Shown piece by piece: positions 1 through 6,282 of a stretch of DNA of 18,388 bases. Origin of the DNA: Anaerolinea thermophila (lineage in GTDB: Bacteria > Chloroflexota > Anaerolineae > Anaerolineales > Villigracilaceae); assembly GCA_020722305.1 (NCBI GenBank), contig DYLB01000018.1, positions 1 through 18,388 on the forward strand, in the 5' to 3' direction. The translations under genes were made by a program, and so were the position numbers. Below the pieces are notes generated by a model that ran no database searches, was not told the DNA's origin, and saw only the letters and a program-made list of their open reading frames with translations. How positions within the stretch are numbered: position 1 is the first letter of the stretch; each line of letters opens with the position of its first letter.

Positions 1-100
1 GAAGAAAGCTCATCCGCTATCAGGAGGTGAAAGAATAGAGACATTTATCCGAAAACTCAAGAGAACAGTTGCCAACTTTTTGAAACAGAATGGAGATTCG

Positions 101-3100
101 ATGAGAACCAAGCCTTCTTTCCCGCTCAAGTTGCGAGCTTTCGCCTTCCTTGCCATTGCCAGCCTGCTTGTGACTGCATTATTGGCTGCGCCAGCCCAAA
201 CCCAACCGGCCAGCGCCTCCGCCTCTCAACAGGACCGGGCCGGCGGTCCGCTGACCCCGCAGGTCTCCCGCGCCCTGAATGTGGGTAAGACCGCCCCGCT
301 GGGTTCGGTCCCGCCGACGAACCCGGCTACCGCGCTCAAGCGGGAACCGATCCCCGGGATCAACCGTCCCATCCCACGCCCGGGGGCCGGCCGGCGGGGA
401 CCGGATCCCAGCAACGTGTTCGTCGAGCCGCTGGAAGTGCCGGAACCGCTCTTCGCCTCCTCCTGGCCGCCGGTCCGCTCCTTCGACGGCCTGGACGCGG
501 TGGATGATTTCAACACCATCGCCGCCACTTACGCCCCGTCCGATACCGACGGCGCCGTCGGCCCGAACCATTACATGCAGATAGTCAACTCGATTTTCGC
601 CGTCTACGACAAGGATACCGGCGGGCTGTTGGGCGGCCCCTGGGCCAACAACATCTTCTGGGATGTGGCCAACACCGGCGACGCCTGCGAAGCCACCAAC
701 GACGGCGACCCGATCGTGCTTTACGACCAGTTGGCCGACCGCTGGCTGATCAGCCAGTTCGCCCTGCCCAATTACCCGGCTGGCCCATTCTATGAGTGTA
801 TCGCCATCTCCGCGTCCGGCAATCCACTGGAGAATTGGTACATCTATACCTTTCAGATCAGCGCCACCAAGATGAACGACTACCCCAAATTCGGCATCTG
901 GCCGGACGGCTACTACATGTCCGTCAACCAGTTCACACAGAATGTGTTCGACTGGGGCGGCTCCGGAGCGGTAGCCTTCGAGCGTGACCAGATGCTGCTC
1001 GGCAACCCGGCCCAGATGGTCTACTTCGACAACGCGACCGATGACATCGGCGGCCTGCTGCCCTCCAACCTGGAAGGCACGGTCACGCCCGCAGTTGGCA
1101 CACCCAACTACTTCGTCCAGGCCTCGGATGACGCCTGGGGCACCACCGCCGACGACGAACTGCGCGTCTGGGAATTCCACGTGGATTGGACCACCCCGGC
1201 CAACTCTACCTTTACTGCGGTCGCCGACCTGGTCACAAACCCCTTCGACAGCGAAGTATGCGCCGGTTACAACCGCGACTGTATCGCCCAGCCCGGCACG
1301 ACCCAAAAACTGGACGCCATTTCCGACCGGCTGATGTTCCCGCTCAACTACCGCAATTTCGGCACCCACGAAAGTATGGTCGTCAACCACACCGTGGATA
1401 TGGGCGCGGACCACGCCGGAATCCGCTGGTATGAACTGCGCAACACCGGCTCCGGCTGGAGCATCTACCAGCAGGGCGATTACGCCCCCGACGGCGACCA
1501 GCGCTGGATGGGCAGCATCTCCCTCGACAGCCAGGGCAACCTCGCCCTGGGTTACTCGGTCTCCAGCTCGACCACCTACCCCTCCGTACGCTACACCGGA
1601 CGCCTGGCCGGCGAGCCGCTCGGCAGCATGACCCTGGGCGAAAGCTCCCTGGTCGAGGGCAGCGGCTCCCAGTTGGGCATCAACCGCTGGGGCGACTACA
1701 GCGCCATGCTGGTTGACCCGCTGGACGACTGCACCTTCTGGTACACCCAGGAATACGTCAAAACCACCGGCTCCTTCAACTGGGACACGCGCATCGGCGC
1801 GTTCAAAGTCCCGACCTGCGGCGCGGCCTGGGGCTCCCTGAGCGGCACGGTGGATGACGGTGTCAACCCGATCCAGGACGCGCTCGTCACCATCACCGGC
1901 GGCGCGACGGCCACTACCGACGCCAGCGGGGCGTATTCCTTCCCCAGCCTGCCCGCCGGGTCCTATGACATGACCGTCACCAAGTACGGTTACAACGACG
2001 GCACGGCCAACGGCGTGGTCGTCAGCGACGGCAACGCCACCACCCAAAACTTCAGCCTGAGCCTCCTGCCCAAATTCACCGTCTCTGGCACCGTGACCGA
2101 CGCCAATACCGGCAAGCCGCTTTCGGCCCAGATCTACATCCCCGAATACCCCGGCAGCCCCATTTCCACCAATGCTTCCGGGCAATACTCGGTCGATCTC
2201 CCGGACGGCGTGACCCACCACTTCACCGTCGTGGCAACCGGCTACCTGAACGGGACCGCCACCGTCACCCCCGCCGGGGCGCCCATCACCCAGGACTTTG
2301 CCCTCGAAGCAGACCTGGCTGCCTGCACCGCTCCCGGATACACCTTCCTCCTCGGCTTTTCGGAGGACTTCAACTCGGCCTCCTTCCCGCCCACCGGCTG
2401 GAACGTGACCGACGTCGCCGGGAACGGGGTCGTCTGGGATTCGAGCAGCGCCTGGGGCGACGGCAACTACACCGGCGGCTCTGGCGATGCGGCAGATGCG
2501 AACAGCGACGCCTTTGGCATAATGGATTTCGACACCATTCTCACCACGCCGTCCATCAACGTCGCCGACCTCCCCGCCCAGACCCTGACCTACCTGGCCA
2601 ACTACCAGAACTATGCCTTCCTGGATTACCTCGACCTGGATATCAACGTGGATGGCGACGGCTGGGTGAACGTTCTGCGCTGGAACGAAGACCACGGTTC
2701 CCAATACAGCCTCCCCGGCGAGAGCGTGACCGTTGACCTGTCCACGTATCTGACCGGCGCGACCAGCTTCCAACTCCGCTGGCACTACTACGACCCGCAC
2801 CCTAATGACTGGGACTGGTACGCCCAGGTGGATGACGTCAAAATTGGCGGGTGTATGCTGTCCAAGACGAGCACGTTCCGCTCCCAGGCCGTCAACGACG
2901 GCTGGGTGCTGGAATCGACGGGATACAGCAACCAGGGCGGCACGCGGAACTCGACCGCCGCCACCTTCCGCCTGGGCGATGCCATGCGCAACCAGCAATA
3001 TCGCTCGATCCTGTCGTTCTACACCGCTTCCCTGCCTGATAGCGCCAGCATCATCTCGGCCAAGCTCAGCATCAGGAAACAGGGGCTGGTAGGCACCAAT

Positions 3101-3430
3101 CCCTTCGACACCCATGGCGGCCTGAAGGTTGACATCCGCAAGTGGCGCTTCGGGACTTCGGCGGCCTTGCAGCTCACCGACTTCCAGGCCGCGGCCAGCA
3201 AGAATCTGGTCGGGACCTTCAATAAGACCCCGGTCAACAGCTGGTACACGGCCAACCTGAGCAGCCAGGCCTTCCCTTACCTCAACCTGACCGGCCTCAC
3301 CCAGTTCCGCCTGCGCTTTGCCATAGACGACAACAACGACTTCAACGAAGACTACATGGCGTTCTTCAGCGGCAACGCGAGCTGGTGGGCCAGGCCGAAG
3401 TTAATCGTAACGTACTATTACGTCCCGTAA
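101..3430 (+). CDS. Large secreted multidomain protein (Sec signal, two carboxypeptidase-regulatory-like domains, jelly-roll, CBM96/DNRLRE-like C-terminus)
   Basis: A 1109-residue exported protein of unknown specific function. The ATG at 101 follows GGAG with a 5-base gap and gives a normal Sec signal: basic start, hydrophobic stretch at about residues 13-30, then an A-rich cleavage region. The same frame stays open to the window edge, and a TTG at 80 is a poorer start. After a Pro-rich linker, residues ~130-570 form a repetitive, aromatic-rich domain beginning near SDTDGAVGPNHYMQIVN, probably a beta-propeller. Two carboxypeptidase-regulatory-like beta-sandwiches follow (~578-655, GSLSGTVDDG...; ~657-740, FTVSGTVTDANTGKPL). 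Next is a choice-of-anchor/cleaved-adhesin-type jelly-roll (~752-915, EDFNSASFPPTGWNV). The C-terminal ~185 residues resemble CBM96/DNRLRE modules (RSILSFYTASLPDSASIISA, ending RPKLIVTYYYVP). No protease triad, LPXTG or PEP-CTERM motif was seen. A surface role in adhesion or polymer binding is inferred. Confidence 0.85.
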   Translation: MRTKPSFPLKLRAFAFLAIASLLVTALLAAPAQTQPASASASQQDRAGGPLTPQVSRALNVGKTAPLGSVPPTNPATALKREPIPGINRPIPRPGAGRRGPDPSNVFVEPLEVPEPLFASSWPPVRSFDGLDAVDDFNTIAATYAPSDTDGAVGPNHYMQIVNSIFAVYDKDTGGLLGGPWANNIFWDVANTGDACEATNDGDPIVLYDQLADRWLISQFALPNYPAGPFYECIAISASGNPLENWYIYTFQISATKMNDYPKFGIWPDGYYMSVNQFTQNVFDWGGSGAVAFERDQMLLGNPAQMVYFDNATDDIGGLLPSNLEGTVTPAVGTPNYFVQASDDAWGTTADDELRVWEFHVDWTTPANSTFTAVADLVTNPFDSEVCAGYNRDCIAQPGTTQKLDAISDRLMFPLNYRNFGTHESMVVNHTVDMGADHAGIRWYELRNTGSGWSIYQQGDYAPDGDQRWMGSISLDSQGNLALGYSVSSSTTYPSVRYTGRLAGEPLGSMTLGESSLVEGSGSQLGINRWGDYSAMLVDPLDDCTFWYTQEYVKTTGSFNWDTRIGAFKVPTCGAAWGSLSGTVDDGVNPIQDALVTITGGATATTDASGAYSFPSLPAGSYDMTVTKYGYNDGTANGVVVSDGNATTQNFSLSLLPKFTVSGTVTDANTGKPLSAQIYIPEYPGSPISTNASGQYSVDLPDGVTHHFTVVATGYLNGTATVTPAGAPITQDFALEADLAACTAPGYTFLLGFSEDFNSASFPPTGWNVTDVAGNGVVWDSSSAWGDGNYTGGSGDAADANSDAFGIMDFDTILTTPSINVADLPAQTLTYLANYQNYAFLDYLDLDINVDGDGWVNVLRWNEDHGSQYSLPGESVTVDLSTYLTGATSFQLRWHYYDPHPNDWDWYAQVDDVKIGGCMLSKTSTFRSQAVNDGWVLESTGYSNQGGTRNSTAATFRLGDAMRNQQYRSILSFYTASLPDSASIISAKLSIRKQGLVGTNPFDTHGGLKVDIRKWRFGTSAALQLTDFQAAASKNLVGTFNKTPVNSWYTANLSSQAFPYLNLTGLTQFRLRFAIDDNNDFNEDYMAFFSGNASWWARPKLIVTYYYVP

Positions 3431-3513
3431 TGCCGGTCACGGCGGGTCACGGTTGCGAAGTCCCCGAAGGGGAAACTGCAATCTGCAAGACCCAACCTGC
3501 CCGATCTGTCCCC

Positions 3514-3543
3514 TAAAAGTGCGGCCGTCAGGCCGCACTTTTA
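3514..3543. terminator. Perfect 13-bp hairpin terminator after the secreted protein gene
   Basis: TAAAAGTGCGGCC (3514-3526) pairs perfectly with 3531-3543 around a GTCA loop. The 3' arm ends in TTTTA on the plus strand and the complementary strand also ends in T residues, so it could act in either direction. It lies 83 bases after the stop codon and directly before the next promoter, insulating the two plus-strand genes. The preceding spacer (3431-3513) shows a duplicated GGTCACGG and a small CCCC-GGGG hairpin but no gene. Confidence 0.8.
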
Positions 3544-3546
3544 GCT

Positions 3547-3575
3547 TTGACAACAACCCTGGCTGGCTCTATAAT
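3547..3575 (+). promoter_or_regulatory. Perfect-consensus sigma70-type promoter for the MFS gene
   Basis: TTGACA (3547-3552) and TATAAT (3570-3575) are separated by exactly 17 bases, a full match to the housekeeping consensus. Transcription should begin near 3582. This decides the start of the downstream gene, because an in-frame TTG start at 3547 would lie inside the -35 box. Confidence 0.88.
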
Positions 3576-3615
3576 GCCTTCGGCGCTCCAACCCGTTCTT
3601 GCCTCAAGAAAACAA

Positions 3616-4821
3616 ATGAAATTCAACCGCAACCTCGTCATTCTGTTCGCTACCCTGGTCATCCTGATGATCGGATTTGGCATCATCATCCCCATCCTGC
3701 CTTTCTACGTCGAAATGCTGGGCGGCTCCGGCCTCGCCATGGGCATGTTGATGGCCATCTTCTCGCTGATGCAGTTCCTCTTCTCGCCCATTTGGGGTTC
3801 CCTGTCTGACCGTTTCGGGCGCAAACCAATCCTGCTGATCGGCGTCTTCGGCAACGCCGTTACGATGCTGCTGCTGGGTGTCTCCACCAATATCCCGATG
3901 CTGATCACCATGCGCGGGCTGGCAGGTATCTTATCCTCCGCCACTCTGCCTACGGCTTACGCCTTCATCAGCGACAGCACGGACGAAAAAGACCGCGGCG
4001 GCGGGATGGGCGTCGTCGGCGCGGCGATGGGATTGGGCATGGTGCTCGGCCCCAGCGTGGGCGGCATCTTCTCCACCATCTCGATCCAGGCGCCCTTCTA
4101 CTTCGCCGCCGGGCTTTCTCTGCTGGCGGTCGCGTTGATCTGGTTCTTCCTGCCCGAATCGCTCCCCCTCGAAAAACGCAGCCAGGAGGCACACTTCAAA
4201 GGCCCGCAGTTGAGCGCCCTGGTCACAGCTCTGTCCGGGCCGGCCGGCTTCCTGTTCTTTACGGCTTTCATGGTCAGCTTCGCCATAACCAATTTCGAGG
4301 GCATCTTTGCCTTTTACGCCCAACAGCGCTACCAGTTCGACGCCAGGACGATCGGCATCATCCTGACGGCGGTGGGGACGGTCAGCTTCCTCGTCCAGGG
4401 CGGCCTGACCGGGGCCGCCACCCGCAAATTCGGGGACGTGTGGGTCATCAAGGCTTCCTTGATCGGCTCGGCTGTCGGCTTTGCCATCATGCTCGCCGCC
4501 AAAGACCTGGCCGGGGTGATCATCACCACTTCCATCTTCATCTTCAGCAACGCCATGCTGCGCCCGGCGGTCTCCTCCCTGATCTCCAAAAACGCCGGGA
4601 TGGGTCAGGGCATTGCCATGGGGCTGACCAACTCCTACATGAGTCTGGGGCGCGTCATGGGGCCGCTCTGGGCCGGCGTCGTCCTCGACTTCGACCTGCG
4701 CTATCCATTCTTTACGGGGGCGATCATCATGTTCCTGGGCTTCATCGCCAGCCTGTTCTTCCTGAAAGAGCAGGCACCCGGGGAGCGTTCCGAGACCGCC
4801 CAAGTCCCCAGTTTGGATTGA
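3616..4821 (+). CDS. MFS transporter, DHA1-like drug:H+ antiporter
   Basis: A 401-residue major facilitator permease with 12 predicted membrane segments. MFS motif A is GSLSDRFGRK at residues 61-70, in the loop between segments 2 and 3. The antiporter motif C region GLGMVLGPSVGG lies at about 139-150 in segment 5. Together these place it with the DHA1 (TetA/Bmr-like) multidrug exporters, which swap protons for drugs across the cytoplasmic membrane; the substrate cannot be told. The start is the ATG at 3616, because the upstream TTG and ATG in the same frame fall within or before the promoter at 3547-3575. The leader of about 34 bases has no clear Shine-Dalgarno sequence. The gene stands alone, between a hairpin and a terminator shared with the convergent rarD. 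Confidence 0.9.
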   Translation: MKFNRNLVILFATLVILMIGFGIIIPILPFYVEMLGGSGLAMGMLMAIFSLMQFLFSPIWGSLSDRFGRKPILLIGVFGNAVTMLLLGVSTNIPMLITMRGLAGILSSATLPTAYAFISDSTDEKDRGGGMGVVGAAMGLGMVLGPSVGGIFSTISIQAPFYFAAGLSLLAVALIWFFLPESLPLEKRSQEAHFKGPQLSALVTALSGPAGFLFFTAFMVSFAITNFEGIFAFYAQQRYQFDARTIGIILTAVGTVSFLVQGGLTGAATRKFGDVWVIKASLIGSAVGFAIMLAAKDLAGVIITTSIFIFSNAMLRPAVSSLISKNAGMGQGIAMGLTNSYMSLGRVMGPLWAGVVLDFDLRYPFFTGAIIMFLGFIASLFFLKEQAPGERSETAQVPSLD

Positions 4822-4829
4822 AAACTGAA

Positions 4830-4868
4830 GCCAAAGCCCCGCTCCTGTGAAAGAAGCGGGGCTTTGGC
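4830..4868. terminator. Bidirectional hairpin between convergent MFS and rarD genes
   Basis: GCCAAAGCCCCGCT (4830-4843) pairs perfectly with 4855-4868 (14 bp) around an 11-base loop. It sits in the 65-base gap between two genes that end toward each other, so it probably serves both. There is no long T-run on either side. Confidence 0.8.
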
Positions 4869-4886
4869 AATCGAATATCGTTCCAC

Positions 4887-5780
4887 TCAATCTGCTGGCG
4901 ACATGACCGGCACGACCCGGCGTTGGGCCAGGAACCCTTCCACGGTAAAGATGATTAGCGCCAGCCAGACGATGCTGAAACCGACCAGCCGGTCGTGGGC
5001 AAACGGTTCGCGGTAGACCAGCACACCCAGCAGGAATTGCAGCGTGGGGGCGACGTATTGCAGGATGCCGACCAGCGAAAGCGGGATGCTGCGCGCCGCC
5101 GAAGCGAACATCAACAACGGGACGGTGGTCACCACCCCCGCGCCGGCCATCAGCGCACTGGACCCGAAGCCTGCGCGCCCAAACGAGCCGGTCCCACCCG
5201 CCTCGGCCAGGACCAGGTATCCCACCGCCGGCAGGAACAGGATCCCGGTCTCGAGCGCCAGCCCGAAGAGCGACCCCAGCGGCGCGATCTTCTTCACCAG
5301 CCCGTAGATCGCAAAGGTAAAGGCCAGGGTCAGGGCGATCCACGGGAGCCGGCCGTAAGCCAGGGTCAGGTAAAGCACGCCGGCCGTCGCCAGCCCGACC
5401 GGAAGCCACTGCCAGGGACGCAGGCGCTCGCGCAGGAAGAACACGCCCATCAGCACGCTCAACAAGGGGTTGATGAAATAGCCCAGGCTGGTCTCGACGA
5501 TATACCCGGCATTTACGCCCCAGACGTAGGTCAGCCAGTTGACGCCGAGCAGCAAGCCCGCGGCGGTGTAAATCAGCACCACCCGCTTCGATGAAATCGC
5601 CTTCCTGAAAGCCCCCCACTGGCGGGCGGCCAGGAGGATGATCACCAACAGCACGAACGACCAGACAATCCGGTGGCCGATCAACTCGATGGCCGGGATG
5701 CCTTGCAGCCATTTCCAGTAGATGGGGAACAGCCCCCATAATCCATAAGCCCCGATCCCGTACAGGATACCTTTTTTCAT
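4887..5780 (-). CDS. rarD: EamA/DMT-superfamily permease RarD
   Basis: A 297-residue membrane protein with about ten hydrophobic helices arranged as two EamA-like halves. The N-terminus (MKKGILYGIGAYGLWGLFPI followed by YWKWLQ and ELIGHRIVWS) is the signature of the RarD branch of the drug/metabolite transporters. Length matches the family (about 290-300). RarD proteins are annotated from an old chloramphenicol-sensitivity phenotype; the true substrate is unsettled. The start ATG at 5780 is preceded by GAGGAG 11 bases upstream, a rather long spacing. It begins 15 bases after the DUF2203 gene and is very probably co-transcribed with it; the pairing gives no functional hint. Confidence 0.9.
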   Translation of the reverse strand: MKKGILYGIGAYGLWGLFPIYWKWLQGIPAIELIGHRIVWSFVLLVIILLAARQWGAFRKAISSKRVVLIYTAAGLLLGVNWLTYVWGVNAGYIVETSLGYFINPLLSVLMGVFFLRERLRPWQWLPVGLATAGVLYLTLAYGRLPWIALTLAFTFAIYGLVKKIAPLGSLFGLALETGILFLPAVGYLVLAEAGGTGSFGRAGFGSSALMAGAGVVTTVPLLMFASAARSIPLSLVGILQYVAPTLQFLLGVLVYREPFAHDRLVGFSIVWLALIIFTVEGFLAQRRVVPVMSPAD

Positions 5781-5795
5781 ATCTTCAACTGCTCC

Positions 5796-6179
5796 TCAAA
5801 AAGTCTCTATCGGCTGACGCCCGGCGTACCCGGCTTCGATCTCGTGCCAGTAGGCGATCTCTCCTTCGCCGTGCTGCCAGCACAGGTAAACCTCGCGTCC
5901 GCCGCGCCAGGCCGGGAAGTCCAGCAGGCCCAGGTTCAAATCCTTGAGGTGCGCGCCCGTCTCCTGGATCAGATGGACCAACACGTCCAGGCGTTCGAAT
6001 TCCAGCGCCACCAGGCTGGCGGTGTGGCTGCCGCCGTTGCCCACCGCCTGGGCCACCACCGGCCAGATCTCCGGCCCGCGCCGGATCAACTCCTCGCGGA
6101 TGGATTGGATCTCGTCCATCCAGGGGCGGATGTCTTCAAGAGCCGCGTTGGCTTCTTCCAATGTGAAATAGCGGGGCAT
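5796..6179 (-). CDS. DUF2203 family protein
   Basis: A 127-residue soluble protein. The opening YFTLEEANAAL, the central GGSHTASLVALEF-like region, the LKDLNLGLLDFPA stretch and the C-terminal EVYLCWQHGEGEIAYWHEIE are typical of DUF2203, a small widespread family with no established function. The length is normal for the family. The ATG at 6179 has a good Shine-Dalgarno (AAGGAGAG, about 4 bases before). It is the first gene of a two-gene unit with rarD. No metal or nucleotide motif was recognised, though the conserved W/H/E residues near the C-terminus could form a site (inference). Confidence 0.85.
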   Translation of the reverse strand: MPRYFTLEEANAALEDIRPWMDEIQSIREELIRRGPEIWPVVAQAVGNGGSHTASLVALEFERLDVLVHLIQETGAHLKDLNLGLLDFPAWRGGREVYLCWQHGEGEIAYWHEIEAGYAGRQPIETF

Positions 6180-6199
6180 GATCTCTCCTTCGAAGCGAA

Positions 6200-6205
6200 A
6201 GTATA
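6200..6205 (-). promoter_or_regulatory. Possible -10 element for DUF2203-rarD
   Basis: On the minus strand TATACT lies 20 bases before the start codon, but no convincing -35 sits 16-18 bases upstream of it. It is the only promoter-like hexamer in the short gap to the copA hairpin. Confidence 0.3.
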
Positions 6206-6221
6206 CTCCCGAAGACCAAGG

Positions 6222-6256
6222 CAGGCCTCCGGGATTTCGGGAACCCCGGAGGCCTG
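6222..6256 (-). terminator. Hairpin downstream of copA
   Basis: CAGGCCTCCGGG (6222-6233) pairs perfectly with 6245-6256 (12 bp) around an 11-base loop, starting 26 bases after the copA stop. It lacks a T-run, so it may be an mRNA-stabilising structure or a repeat rather than a strong terminator. Confidence 0.6.
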
Positions 6257-6282
6257 GCGTTGCAGTGCCGATCGGATCCGAG

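Noticed and set aside
3..38. A short frame ending RKLIRYQEVKE at a TAG, perhaps the tail of an upstream gene
   Set aside because: Only eleven codons are visible and nothing identifies them; the AGGAGG at 21-26 has no usable start codon after it.
179..3115. A 978-codon open frame antisense to the secreted protein gene
   Set aside because: It lies wholly opposite a gene with a clear signal peptide and domains. The translation is low-complexity Gly/Val/Ala/Arg, and GC-rich codon use on the sense strand leaves the antisense frame without stops.
3931..5739. A 602-codon frame on the minus strand spanning the MFS and rarD genes
   Set aside because: It crosses two well-identified genes and a terminator and shows no domain; it is a shadow of GC-rich codons.
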